From: Pseudooceanicola aestuarii | Lineage (GTDB): Bacteria; Pseudomonadota; Alphaproteobacteria; Rhodobacterales; Rhodobacteraceae | Direction of reading: 5' to 3' | Assembly (NCBI RefSeq): GCF_010614805.1 | Contig: NZ_JAAFZC010000002.1 | Coordinates: 62,001-126,000 of the forward strand | Length of the DNA stretch: 64,000 nt | Shown here: positions 44,201 through 52,975 of the stretch, in pieces | Numbering within the stretch: position 1 is the stretch's first letter | Layout of the letters: every line of letters begins with the position of its first letter | Notes under the pieces: model-generated | The model's input: the letters and a program-made list of their open reading frames with translations, nothing else | The model's database searches: none | Told to the model about the DNA's origin: nothing | Program-made: the position numbers and the translations under genes

Positions 44201-45748
44201 GTGGATCTGGTCGGCAAGGTTTTCATCGGCGGTGGGGGCAAGGATTACGCCACCCGCCAGACGCTTCGACTGGGTTATGCCAACCGCCACGGCCTGATCG
44301 CCGGCGCGACCGGCACTGGCAAGACCGTCACCCTCCAGATCCTGGCCGAGGGGTTCTCTGCCGCCGGGGTGCCGGTTTTCGTGTCGGACATCAAGGGCGA
44401 CCTGTCCGGCCTGGCCGCCGCCGGCCGCGCGGAAGCCAAGCTGCACGAAGCGTTCCAATCCCGCGCCGCCACCATCGGGTTCGAGGATTATACCTATGAC
44501 GCCTTTCCGGTGCTGTTCTGGGATCTGTTCGGCAAGGCCGGCCACCCGATCCGCACCACCGTCGCCGAGATGGGGCCGCTGCTGCTGTCGCGTCTGATGG
44601 AGCTGACGGAGGCGCAGGAGGGCATCCTGAACATCGCCTTCCGGCTGGCCGATGAACAGGGGCTGCCGTTGCTGGACCTGAAGGACTTGCAGGCGCTGCT
44701 GGTCTGGGTCGGCGAAAACCGGGGCGAACTGTCGCTGCGTTACGGCAATATCTCGGTCCAGTCGATCGGCGCGATCCAGCGGCGGTTGCTGGTGCTGGAG
44801 AACCAGGGCGCAGCGGAGATCTTTGGCGAACCCGCGCTGGAATTGTCGGATCTGATGCGCCGCGATGCGGATGGACGGGGCGTGATCTCCATCCTGGCCG
44901 CCGACCGGCTGATGGCGGCTCCGCGCCTTTACGCGACCTTCCTGTTGTGGCTTCTGTCGGAGCTGTTCGAAAGCCTGCCGGAGGTCGGAGACCCGGACAA
45001 GCCCAAGCTGGTGTTTTTCTTCGACGAGGCCCACCTGCTGTTCGATGACGCGCCCAAGGCCCTGGTGGACAAGGTCGAGCAGGTCGCCCGGCTGATCCGG
45101 TCCAAGGGCGTTGGCGTCTATTTCTGCACCCAGTCGCCCGGCGACGTGCCGGAGGATATTCTGGGCCAGCTGGGCAACCGGGTGCAGCATGCGCTGCGCG
45201 CCTTCACCGCGCGCGACCGCAAGGAATTGCGCATGGCGGCGGAGACCTATCGCGACAATCCCCGCTTCTCCACCGAGGAGGCGATCCGAGAGGTCGGCGT
45301 GGGGGAGGCGGTCACGTCTTTTCTTGAGAAGAAGGGCATCCCCGGCGTGGTGGAGCGCACCCTGATCCGCCCGCCATCCTCGCAATTGGGCCCGCTGGAG
45401 GCGCAGGCCCGGAGCGCGGTTATCGAGGCCTCTGCGATCAAGGGCAAGTACGACCGGCGCATCGATCGCGAAAGCGCCTACGAGATCCTGCGCCAGCGCG
45501 CCGAGGACGCCGCCCGCGCCGCCGAGGCCGCCGAGGAGCAGGAAGACGACATGCGCCCCGCCGATCGCGAATACAACGCCGGGCGTCGCTACAGCGGTAC
45601 GCGGGTCGGGCGCTCCACCTCGCGGGCGCGGCGCAGCACGGATACCTTCGGCTCGGCCATCCAGACCGCCGTGATCAAGGAACTGAAAGGCACCACCGGC
45701 CGCCGCATCGTGCGTGGCATTCTGGGCGGGTTGTTCAAGGCGCGGTAA
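44201..45748 (+). CDS. HerA-like ATPase, DUF853/YjgR family
   Basis: This 515-residue cytosolic ATPase has Walker A GATGTGKTVTLQ near residue 30, VFVSDIKGDLSGLAAAG, Walker B KLVFFFDEAHLLFDDAPKAL near 270, and the sensor-like VGVYFCTQSPGDVPEDILG. This order is typical of DUF853 (YjgR) proteins related to HerA/FtsK translocases. The role is unknown. The C-terminus is a coiled, charged segment ending with a basic tail. It starts with GTG at 44201 and GGGGAG upstream. Confidence 0.9.
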   Translation: MDLVGKVFIGGGGKDYATRQTLRLGYANRHGLIAGATGTGKTVTLQILAEGFSAAGVPVFVSDIKGDLSGLAAAGRAEAKLHEAFQSRAATIGFEDYTYDAFPVLFWDLFGKAGHPIRTTVAEMGPLLLSRLMELTEAQEGILNIAFRLADEQGLPLLDLKDLQALLVWVGENRGELSLRYGNISVQSIGAIQRRLLVLENQGAAEIFGEPALELSDLMRRDADGRGVISILAADRLMAAPRLYATFLLWLLSELFESLPEVGDPDKPKLVFFFDEAHLLFDDAPKALVDKVEQVARLIRSKGVGVYFCTQSPGDVPEDILGQLGNRVQHALRAFTARDRKELRMAAETYRDNPRFSTEEAIREVGVGEAVTSFLEKKGIPGVVERTLIRPPSSQLGPLEAQARSAVIEASAIKGKYDRRIDRESAYEILRQRAEDAARAAEAAEEQEDDMRPADREYNAGRRYSGTRVGRSTSRARRSTDTFGSAIQTAVIKELKGTTGRRIVRGILGGLFKAR

Positions 45749-45823
45749 GGGGCCGGGTGGGGCATGGCGTCGCGCGTGGTCCGGGGCCAAGGGCATCGTC
45801 GGTTCCGGTGTGCCGGGACATGC

Positions 45824-46660
45824 CTATTCTTCGGGCACGCAGGCGCGGACCTGTTCCAGATAAGTCTGGCTGACCGGCAGGCTACGCCCGTCCGACAGAT
45901 CCACCCAATAGCGCCCCTGGTTCCGGCGCAGCATCACCAGATGCGCGGTCACCGCCCAATGGGATCGGTGGAGCCGCTGACCGGGCAGGCCCGCCGCCTC
46001 CGCCAGCGCATCCGACAGGCGCAGCAGCACCAGATGGGCGCCGCGCGTGGTCGTCAGCTCAGCATAGTGATCCTGCATGGAGATGGAGACCAGATCCTGC
46101 CCCAACTCTGGCGGCAGGCGACGGTGCAACGCGGTGATCAGGGGCTGCGCAGGGCGGTTCGGATCGGCGTCTGGCGCCGGGACGCCATCGGTCAGGGGCG
46201 CCGCGTCGTCGGGGGGAAGGGAGGTCCGGTCCGGGGTTGCGCGATCGGCAGGCGTCGTTTTGCGCCATTCAAGGAACTGCACCCCGCCGATGACGCATCC
46301 CAACAGCGCCACCTGTCCGTAGATCAGCAGGAAATAGCGTTCCTCCAGAATCGGCGGCGCCATGACCCCATGGGTGAACACCACGACCGCCGCTCCCGGT
46401 GCCGCCGCCAACGCAGCTCCGACGCAGACGCATAGCGTGCGGGGCAGACGCTCCATGTAGCGGGCGCGCAGACAAAAGGAGATGGCGAAATGCATGAACA
46501 GACCGACGCCAGTTAGCGACACGCTCCAGAACACCAGCCGTTCAATCAGCGACATCCGGCTCCAGGTCCCGAACGGGCCCAGAATGGTCAGCAAAAGCAA
46601 CGCAGCAAAGAAGACATAGACCTTCTTGTCGCCCGGCGGTCGCCAAATGATTTCACGCAT
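45824..46660 (-). CDS. Membrane-anchored LytTR-domain regulator
   Basis: This protein of about 278 residues has four hydrophobic helices (about 16-35, 45-63, 77-97 and 110-130), a proline- and acid-rich linker, and a C-terminal LytTR DNA-binding domain with VSISMQDHYAELTTTRGAHL, LHRSHWAVTAHLVMLRRNQG and LPVSQTYLEQVR. LytTR domains bind direct repeats in promoters; here the sensor would be the membrane part. An in-frame start seven codons upstream (46681) is possible. Three CACGA repeats lie just upstream. Confidence 0.88.
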   Translation of the reverse strand: MREIIWRPPGDKKVYVFFAALLLLTILGPFGTWSRMSLIERLVFWSVSLTGVGLFMHFAISFCLRARYMERLPRTLCVCVGAALAAAPGAAVVVFTHGVMAPPILEERYFLLIYGQVALLGCVIGGVQFLEWRKTTPADRATPDRTSLPPDDAAPLTDGVPAPDADPNRPAQPLITALHRRLPPELGQDLVSISMQDHYAELTTTRGAHLVLLRLSDALAEAAGLPGQRLHRSHWAVTAHLVMLRRNQGRYWVDLSDGRSLPVSQTYLEQVRACVPEE

Positions 46661-46683
46661 CGTGAGGCCCTTTAGCGTCATAT

Positions 46684-46735
46684 TTCACGAACATAACTCC
46701 AAATTCACGAAGAGCTGTTTGTATACAAGTCACGA
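46684..46735. promoter_or_regulatory. Three CACGA direct repeats, possible LytTR binding sites
   Basis: TTCACGA occurs at 46684-46690 and 46704-46710 (20 bases apart, about two helical turns), and GTCACGA ends at 46735. LytTR proteins bind pairs of short direct repeats at about 21-base spacing. Confidence 0.5.
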
Positions 46736-46811
46736 ACCGACAACACTATCCTTGTTTGCAGGAAGACTTAAGAACACTACGTTTTCAGTTACCATCCATA
46801 TTTCAAAACAG

Positions 46812-46856
46812 CCCGACGATGGCGCGGGGGCATTGCGCCTTTGCACCATCGTCGGG
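46812..46856. terminator. Strong hairpin between the LytTR and livM genes
   Basis: Perfect 11-bp stem CCCGACGATGG (46812-46822)/CCATCGTCGGG (46846-46856) with an inner GGCGC/GCGCC stem, followed by TTATTTTG on the plus strand and a weaker T-run on minus. No annotated gene ends here. Confidence 0.6.
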
Positions 46857-47134
46857 TTATTTTGTCCTACAACTGGCGTAAGCCCCGAAGCGGGGGCGTA
46901 TCGCAGGGCACACGCAGGACAATCGCGGGACGCGGCAGTTAAGCTGCCCCGCGGCAGGGATGTTCCACCGAATTTTCGTGAAACCCCATGGCGTTGCGGC
47001 CTGGCCGGGGCCACCCGGGAGGCGAATTCGCGATCCCGGTTGTTGCGTCGGCGGCCTGCGCCCGCCCCCGTGGGCCTGGCCCGCGCCGGCGTCCGCGTCG
47101 CACGGCATCTGCGGCTGGGGCCGAATGCCTGCCC

Positions 47135-48439
47135 TCAACGTTCGGGAAGCAGCCCGCGTGGCGCGAATCTCAAGGTGACCAGCATCAGCACCCCCATGGT
47201 CAGCAGGCGCATATGCGCGGCGCTTTCCACCAGGTGGGCGCGGATGGGGCTATCGGCATCCATGCCGGCGGTGATCAGGTCCACCAGGCCCCGGCCCAGC
47301 GGTTCGACCTGCACCCAGAGGAACCAGATGAGGAACCCGCCCAGAACGGCGCCCAGGTTGTTGCCCGACCCGCCCACGATCACCATCACCCAGACCAGGA
47401 AGGTAAAGCGCAACGGCTGGTAGGTGCCGGGCGTCAACTGACCGTCCAGCGTGGTCATCATGGCGCCGGCGATCCCGCAGATGGCCGAGCCGAGGATGAA
47501 CACCTGAAGATGGCGCCCGGTGACGTCCTTGCCCATGGCCTCGGCGGCCGTCTCGTTGTCGCGGATGGCGCGCATCATGCGGCCCCAGGGCGATTTCAAC
47601 GCCCGTTGCGCCAGCCACAGCAGCACTACCAGCACGATGGCGAACAGCACGGCATATAGCCCCTTCACCCACAGGGTGGAGGCGGTGACCGGATCCAGAC
47701 CCAGCCCCTGCGCCCGTTCGACAAAGGCGGGGGTCTGCTGCAACTCGATCTCGAAGGGGACAGGGCGCGGCAGGCCGATCACGTTCTTCACGCCGCGCGA
47801 CAGCCAGTCCTCGTTCTTGAGCACGGCGATGATGATCTCCGCGATGCCCAGCGTGGCGATGGCCAGGTAATCCGACCGCAGGCCCAGGGCGGTCTTGCCG
47901 ATCAACCAGGCAGCGCCGGCGGCCATCACGCCGCCCACCGGCCAGGCGAGCAGCACCGGCAGGCCCAGCCCGCCAAGATAGCCGGTGGAGGCCGGGTTCA
48001 CCGCCTCGACACCCGCGACCCCGCCGTCGAAGATCCAGCGGAAGACAAAGAAGCCCACGACAAGGATCGCCGTCGTGACCAGGCCCCGCGCCCGTCCGCG
48101 CGCCATGCGGCCCCAGGCGACGATGGCCAGCGCCACGGTGGCGGCGCCTGCGATCAGCCCGGCGATCACGCGCAGCCCGCCTGTGGCCCAGGCCTCCGCC
48201 ACGGGCGGCTGTGCGACCAGAACGGTGGCCAGCCCGCCAAGGGCGACAAAGCCCATGACGCCGACGTTGAACAGCCCGGCAAAGCCCCATTGCAGGTTCA
48301 CCCCCAGGGCCATCACGGCGGAGACAAGGCCCATGTTCAGGATCAGCAGGGCGGAGTTCCAGCTTTGCATCAGACCGGTGCCGAGGATCAGCATCGCGAC
48401 CAGCGCGAACAGAAGGGTGGCGCGCAGGCTGTCGTTCAT
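47135..48439 (-). CDS. livM: Branched-chain amino-acid-type ABC transporter permease LivM
   Basis: This 434-residue inner-membrane permease has about nine hydrophobic helices and the LivM signatures NLQWGFAGLFNVGVMGF, LRSDYLAIATLGIAEI, RAIRDNETAAEAMGKDV and LRFAPRGLLPER at the end. It forms the channel with LivH. It overlaps livH by ATGA and is the last gene of the cluster. A longer-than-usual centre (about residues 105-150) adds extra helices. Confidence 0.93.
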   Translation of the reverse strand: MNDSLRATLLFALVAMLILGTGLMQSWNSALLILNMGLVSAVMALGVNLQWGFAGLFNVGVMGFVALGGLATVLVAQPPVAEAWATGGLRVIAGLIAGAATVALAIVAWGRMARGRARGLVTTAILVVGFFVFRWIFDGGVAGVEAVNPASTGYLGGLGLPVLLAWPVGGVMAAGAAWLIGKTALGLRSDYLAIATLGIAEIIIAVLKNEDWLSRGVKNVIGLPRPVPFEIELQQTPAFVERAQGLGLDPVTASTLWVKGLYAVLFAIVLVVLLWLAQRALKSPWGRMMRAIRDNETAAEAMGKDVTGRHLQVFILGSAICGIAGAMMTTLDGQLTPGTYQPLRFTFLVWVMVIVGGSGNNLGAVLGGFLIWFLWVQVEPLGRGLVDLITAGMDADSPIRAHLVESAAHMRLLTMGVLMLVTLRFAPRGLLPER

Positions 48440-49446
48440 ACCGATTTCCCCCGGAATAGTCCCGTGGGCCGGAACAGCAGCACCACGAGAAGGATCATGA
48501 AACTGACGGCGAACTTGTAATCCGTCGACAGCAGCTGCACCAGGCCCGAGGGTTCCAGCCCCTCGGGCGCCAGGTAGCCCAGCACTTTCTTCCAGGCATA
48601 GGTGATGGTCACCTCGGAGAAGGAGATGACGAACCCGCCCGCGATCGCCCCGAGAGGCGAGCCCAGGCCGCCGACGATGGCGGCCGCGAAGATGGGCAGC
48701 AGCAGTTGGAAATAGGTGAACGGCTTGAAGCTTTTGTCCAGCCCGTAAAGCGTCCCGGCGATGGTCGCCAGTGCGGCGACGATGATCCAGGTGACGGTCA
48801 CGACGCGTTCGGGATTGATGCCCGACAGCAGGGCCAGATCCTCGTTGTCGGAATAGGCGCGCATGGACTTGCCGGTGCGGGTGCGGTTCAGGAACCAGAA
48901 CAGCGCCGCCACCACGACCACCGCCGTGACCAGCGTCAGCGCCTGGGTGGATTTCAGCGCCAGCCCCTCGTCCAGGCCGGACCAGGCCTTGAACTCCCGG
49001 GCGGAGATGATGAACCGTTCGCCATCGGCAAAGCGCTGGTCATCCGGGCCGATGATGAACCGCACCAGCCCGTTCATCACGAACATCACCCCCATGGAAA
49101 CGATGACCAGAATCACCGGTTTGGCCTTTTGCGTGCGGTAGAACCGGTAGACGACCCGGTCGGTGCCCAGCACCAGAGCCGCGCAGCCCGCGATTCCGAT
49201 GGGCAACGCCAACAGCGCGGTGGGAAAGGGGCCAAGGGACACGCCCAGGGATTGCAACCACCAGGTCGCCAGCACCACGATCGCGGTGCCAAAGGCCATG
49301 GTGTCGCCATGCGCGAAGTTGGAGAACCGCAGGATGCCGTAGATCAGCGTGACCCCAAGCGCGCCGAGGGCCAATTGGCTGCCATAGGCCAGCGCGGGAA
49401 TGATGACGAAATTGGAAAGCGCCACGACGGCGTTGAGAAAATCCAT
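48436..49446 (-). CDS. livH: Branched-chain amino-acid-type ABC transporter permease LivH
   Basis: This 336-residue permease has about eight helices, with LGALGVTLIYGILRFSNFAH near residue 28, MRAYSDNEDLALLSGINPER (the coupling EAA-like loop) and VGGLGSPLGAIAGGFVISFS. It is the partner of LivM. The gene starts 3 bases downstream of the small exported protein gene's stop at 49450. Confidence 0.94.
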   Translation of the reverse strand: MDFLNAVVALSNFVIIPALAYGSQLALGALGVTLIYGILRFSNFAHGDTMAFGTAIVVLATWWLQSLGVSLGPFPTALLALPIGIAGCAALVLGTDRVVYRFYRTQKAKPVILVIVSMGVMFVMNGLVRFIIGPDDQRFADGERFIISAREFKAWSGLDEGLALKSTQALTLVTAVVVVAALFWFLNRTRTGKSMRAYSDNEDLALLSGINPERVVTVTWIIVAALATIAGTLYGLDKSFKPFTYFQLLLPIFAAAIVGGLGSPLGAIAGGFVISFSEVTITYAWKKVLGYLAPEGLEPSGLVQLLSTDYKFAVSFMILLVVLLFRPTGLFRGKSV

Positions 49447-49449
49447 GGG

Positions 49450-49860
49450 CTATCCCGTGATCTGGCAGGTCAGGAAGTGGATGTCGGCATTGGTCTCGAC
49501 ATCATCGGGGCCGGGCAGGGTCTGCCGCAGCCACAGGGCCGTGCCCTCGCCGGTCAGGGACAGGCTGTCGCGGTGGCCGGTGTCGGGCGACCAGACGAAC
49601 GGGCCGGTCAGGGACAGCCCCTGTGCCGTGACCTTCGCCCCGTCATCCAGTTGCAGGGTATAGCGGCCCGCGCCGGTGGCGTCCGTATCCTGCGGTGCGA
49701 TCTCGAAGACCGGCGCGCCGAACCCGGGCCGGCAGGCGCCGGTCTCGGCGCAGGTGGTGGTGATGCGGCATTCGGCCAGCAGGCGCGCGCCCTCGGCTGC
49801 GGCGGGCCGGACCATGGCCAGGGTCGCGGGCATCAAGGTCATCAGCAGCGCCACCTGCAT
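49450..49860 (-). CDS. Exported protein of unknown function in the liv cluster
   Basis: From ATG 49860 the product is 136 residues with a signal peptide (MQVALLMTLMPATLAMVRPA...) and a beta-rich mature part with four cysteines (CRITTTCAETGACRPGFG...). The frame is open to ATG 50043, five bases after livF, but the extra 61 residues are Arg/Pro-rich and fed by imperfect direct repeats, so the short form is preferred. It lies between livF and livH, an unusual place. Function unknown. Confidence 0.65.
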   Translation of the reverse strand: MQVALLMTLMPATLAMVRPAAAEGARLLAECRITTTCAETGACRPGFGAPVFEIAPQDTDATGAGRYTLQLDDGAKVTAQGLSLTGPFVWSPDTGHRDSLSLTGEGTALWLRQTLPGPDDVETNADIHFLTCQITG

Positions 49861-50047
49861 CGGTGCGCGTGGCAGGAAAGTGGCGGGGCATGCGGCAATC
49901 CCGGCCAGGCGGCGGACAAGATCCGAGTGGCGGCCATGCCGCGCAGGGCACATCAGTCTGACCAAGCGGAGAGGCCTGACGAAGCGGAGGGGGCTGGCCA
50001 TGCGGAGGCGCTTGGCAAGGGCCGGACGGGCAGGGCGGGCCATGACC

Positions 50048-50881
50048 TCAGCCCCCCAGAAAACTGCGGCGGACCTCGGGGTCGGCCAGCAGATCCTTGC
50101 CGCTGCCGGTATGGGCGTTGGCGCCCTGAACCAGCACATAGCCCTTGTCGGCGATCTCCAGCGCCTGACGGGCGTTCTGCTCGACCATCAGGATCGGGAT
50201 GCCGGTGCGCGCCACCTCGATGATGCGGTCAAAGAGTTCGTCCATGACGATGGGGCTGACCCCGGCGGTCGGCTCGTCCAGCATCAGCACCTTGGGTTGG
50301 GTCATCAGCGCGCGGCCCACGGCGACCTGCTGGCGCTGCCCGCCGGACAATTCGCCCGCCGCCTGGCGCCGCTTGTCGCGCAGGATGGGAAACAGGTCGT
50401 AGACCTGTTCCATCGTGGCGCGGAACTCGTCGCGGCGGATGAAGGCCCCCATCTCCAGGTTTTCCTCAACACTCATCGAGGGGAAGATGTTGTTCACCTG
50501 CGGCACGAACCCCATCCCCTTGCGCACCCGGTCCTGCGGCGACAGGGCGGAGATGTCCTCTCCGTCCAGGCGCACGGATCCGCCGCGCAAGTCCAGCATG
50601 CCAAAGACGGCCTTCATCGCGGTGGATTTACCGGCGCCGTTGGGGCCGACGATCACAGCGATTTCGCCGGGATCGACGGCGATGGTGCAACCATGCAGGA
50701 TGTTCGGCCCCTTGCCATAGCCACCCGACATGGTGTCCCCGATCAGGAAGGCATTGCCGGAATGCACCGGACGGGTGGAGCCGGTGGCGGGCCCCGTCGC
50801 GGAGGCGGTGCCGGCGCCGGAGGGGTTGGTGATCGAACGGTCCTTGTTGCCGCGGTCGTCCTGGTAGGGGGTCGTGCTCAT
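50048..50881 (-). CDS. livF: Branched-chain amino-acid-type ABC ATPase LivF
   Basis: This 277-residue ATPase has Walker A VGPNGAGKST, signature LSGGQRQQVAVGRAL, Walker B VLMLDEPTAGVSP and a H-loop-like VEQNARQAL typical of LivF. Compared with E. coli LivF (237) it carries about 50 extra N-terminal residues rich in Gly, Thr and Ser (SGAGTASATGPATGS). An internal Met (MSGGYGKGPNILHG, near residue 51) could be the true start. Confidence 0.93.
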   Translation of the reverse strand: MSTTPYQDDRGNKDRSITNPSGAGTASATGPATGSTRPVHSGNAFLIGDTMSGGYGKGPNILHGCTIAVDPGEIAVIVGPNGAGKSTAMKAVFGMLDLRGGSVRLDGEDISALSPQDRVRKGMGFVPQVNNIFPSMSVEENLEMGAFIRRDEFRATMEQVYDLFPILRDKRRQAAGELSGGQRQQVAVGRALMTQPKVLMLDEPTAGVSPIVMDELFDRIIEVARTGIPILMVEQNARQALEIADKGYVLVQGANAHTGSGKDLLADPEVRRSFLGG

Positions 50882-50912
50882 GCGTGATGGTCCTTCGGCG
50901 CGAAGATGGGGG

Positions 50913-51692
50913 TCAGCCCACCATCTCCTTGTTCTTCAGGCCGGTGCCCAGATAGGCCTCGATCACCCGTTCGTCGGATTTGATCTGGTCCAGCGTGCCT
51001 TCGGCCAGCACGCGACCCTCCGCCATGCAGATCACGGGATCGCAGAGACGGCCGATGAAATCCATGTCGTGTTCGATCACCACAAAGGTATAGCCGCGTT
51101 CACGGTTCAGCCGCAGGATCGCATCGCCGATGGTGTTCAGCAGGGTGCGGTTCACCCCGGCGCCGACCTCGTCCAGAAAGACGATGCGCGCATCCACCAT
51201 CATGGTGCGGCCCAGTTCCAGCAGCTTTTTCTGGCCGCCGGACAGGTTCCCGGCCTTTTCGTCGGCCAGATGCGCGATGGTGAGAAACTCCAGAACCTCG
51301 TCGGCCTTGGCGGCCAATGTGCGCTCTTCCTCCGCGATGCGGGTGCGGCGGAAGAACGCGTTCCACAGGGTTTCGCCGGATTGCCCGCCGGGCACCATCA
51401 TCAGGTTCTCCCGCACACTCATGGAGGAGAATTCATGCGCGATCTGAAAGGTGCGCAGCAGCCCCTTGCCGAACAATTCGTGCGGGGGCAGGCCGGTGAT
51501 CTCCTCCCCCCCCATCGTCACCCGGCCCGAGGTCGGCGGCAGCACGCCCGCGATCACGTTGAACAGCGTCGTCTTGCCCGCGCCGTTGGGACCGATCAGC
51601 CCGGTGATCGAGCCTTCGGCGATCTCCAGCGTGGCGCCATCGACGGCGTGGAAGCCGCCGAAATGCTTGTGCAGGTTCTCGACGCGGATCAT
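50913..51692 (-). CDS. livG: Branched-chain amino-acid-type ABC ATPase LivG
   Basis: This 259-residue ATPase has Walker A IGPNGAGKTTLFNVI, signature LSGGQKKLLELGR, Walker B IVFLDEVGAGVNRTL and FVVIEHDMDFIGRLC, the LivG-specific end. Walker B is DEVGAGVN rather than the usual DEPxAGxN. It overlaps the preceding binding-protein gene by one base. Confidence 0.94.
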   Translation of the reverse strand: MIRVENLHKHFGGFHAVDGATLEIAEGSITGLIGPNGAGKTTLFNVIAGVLPPTSGRVTMGGEEITGLPPHELFGKGLLRTFQIAHEFSSMSVRENLMMVPGGQSGETLWNAFFRRTRIAEEERTLAAKADEVLEFLTIAHLADEKAGNLSGGQKKLLELGRTMMVDARIVFLDEVGAGVNRTLLNTIGDAILRLNRERGYTFVVIEHDMDFIGRLCDPVICMAEGRVLAEGTLDQIKSDERVIEAYLGTGLKNKEMVG

Positions 51693-52885
51693 CAGCGATA
51701 CCGCACCGTTTCCATCTTTCCGCCCGTCACTTCGATCTCCCTGTAACTTCCGGCGCTTTCGCCGCCATTGATCAACTCCACCGAGGATGCACCGGCATAG
51801 TCGATCTCTCCCCCTGCGGCAATGATTTCAAGCGCGCGGCCCAGCTCGCCGGGCAGGATGACCTCGCCCGGTGCGTTGGCGACATCTTCGATCATCGGTG
51901 CGTAATCGGCGGGGGCGGCGGACCCGGCCTGCGCCATCGCCAGCAGCATCAAGGCGGCGGCATCATAGCTTTCGGGCGCATAGGTGGAGGTGCCGTCGAC
52001 GCCGCCGGCCTCGGCCAGGGCATGGAACCGGGTGACCCCTTCGCCCTGTGTGCCCGCGATCTGCCCGAAGGAGCCGTCCAGCACATCGCCCAGCGCATCC
52101 GTCAGGCTGTCGCCCACCATGCCGCCGGGCAGCATGAAAGTGTCGAACGCATCCGTATCGGTGGCGGCGCGGATGATGCCCAGCCCGCCCTGATCCAGAT
52201 AGCCCGCGACGACCAGAACATCGCCGCCTGCGGCATCCAGCGTCGCGACCTCGGCGCTGTAATCGCCCTTGCCGTCCTCATGCGCCAGCGCGGTGGTGAC
52301 GGTGCCGCCTGCCGCCTCGAACGCGGTCTGGAAACTGTCGGCCAGTCCTTTGCCGTAATCGTTGTTGGTATAGGTCAGCGCGACGCTCCCTATGCCACGT
52401 TCGCCCAGCATCTCGGTCATCACCTGACCCTCGCGCGCGGCAGAGGGCGCGGTGCGGAAGAACAGGCCCCGGTCCTCCATGGCGCCCAGCCCCGGTGACA
52501 CGGCGGAGGGGGAGATCAGCGCCATGCCGTTGGGCACTGCGACATTCTGCAAGACCGCACCGGTGACGCCCGAACAATCCGGCCCGACAAGGCCGCTGAC
52601 CCCTTCGCCGATCAACCGTTCGGCGCCAGAGGTCGCAAGGTCGTTGTCGATGCAGCCGGTGTCGGCCTCCAGCGTCTCGACCATGCGACCGTCAAGGATG
52701 CCACCGGCGGCGTTCACCTCGTCGACCGCAAGGCGGGCCGAGGCGGCCATGGTCGCCGCCAGGCTTTCGATCGGGCCGGTCAGCCCGAACATCAGGCCCA
52801 GCCGCACCGGATCACCCGATTGGGCAAGGGCGGGCGTGGCCAACGCCAGAAGCGCGGCGGAAGTCGGAAGGATACGTCTGATCAT
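51692..52885 (-). CDS. ABC transporter binding protein, LivK-like (second paralogue)
   Basis: This 397-residue periplasmic binding protein has a signal peptide (to about residue 21, PALAQ) and type I binding-protein fold with VRLGLMFGLTGPIESLAATM, GPDCSGVTGAVLQNVAVPNG, SPSAVSPGL and YTNNDYGKGLADSFQ. It is clearly paralogous to the gene at 52976-54163. It is directly coupled to livG. The ligand may be an amino acid, amide or urea; not decidable here. Confidence 0.92.
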   Translation of the reverse strand: MIRRILPTSAALLALATPALAQSGDPVRLGLMFGLTGPIESLAATMAASARLAVDEVNAAGGILDGRMVETLEADTGCIDNDLATSGAERLIGEGVSGLVGPDCSGVTGAVLQNVAVPNGMALISPSAVSPGLGAMEDRGLFFRTAPSAAREGQVMTEMLGERGIGSVALTYTNNDYGKGLADSFQTAFEAAGGTVTTALAHEDGKGDYSAEVATLDAAGGDVLVVAGYLDQGGLGIIRAATDTDAFDTFMLPGGMVGDSLTDALGDVLDGSFGQIAGTQGEGVTRFHALAEAGGVDGTSTYAPESYDAAALMLLAMAQAGSAAPADYAPMIEDVANAPGEVILPGELGRALEIIAAGGEIDYAGASSVELINGGESAGSYREIEVTGGKMETVRYR

Positions 52886-52937
52886 GATCGGCCCCGAGGG
52901 TTTGAAAAATGGAATATCGGCAATGCAGGAAAGAAAT

Positions 52938-52968
52938 GGACCGGCCCCGATGAACGCGGGGCCGGTCC
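52938..52968 (-). terminator. Hairpin between the two binding-protein genes
   Basis: Perfect 12-bp stem GGACCGGCCCCG (52938-52949)/CGGGGCCGGTCC (52957-52968), loop of seven, then ATTTCTTTCC on the minus strand. It would cut or stabilise the livK1 message within the operon. Confidence 0.8.
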
Positions 52969-52975
52969 GGGTGGA

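Larger units (their letters stand above)
46661..47134. other. Intergenic region upstream of the LytTR gene
   Basis: Some 474 bases with direct CACGA repeats near the LytTR gene, a strong hairpin at 46812-46856, and GC-rich sequence after 47000 that runs into the 3' end of livM. No coding frame looks real. Confidence 0.5.

Noticed and set aside
44120-45796. Long open frame (558 codons) on the minus strand
   Set aside because: It is antisense to the HerA-like ATPase gene, rich in His, Gln, Arg and Gly, as expected from complementing high-GC codons; no motif or SD.
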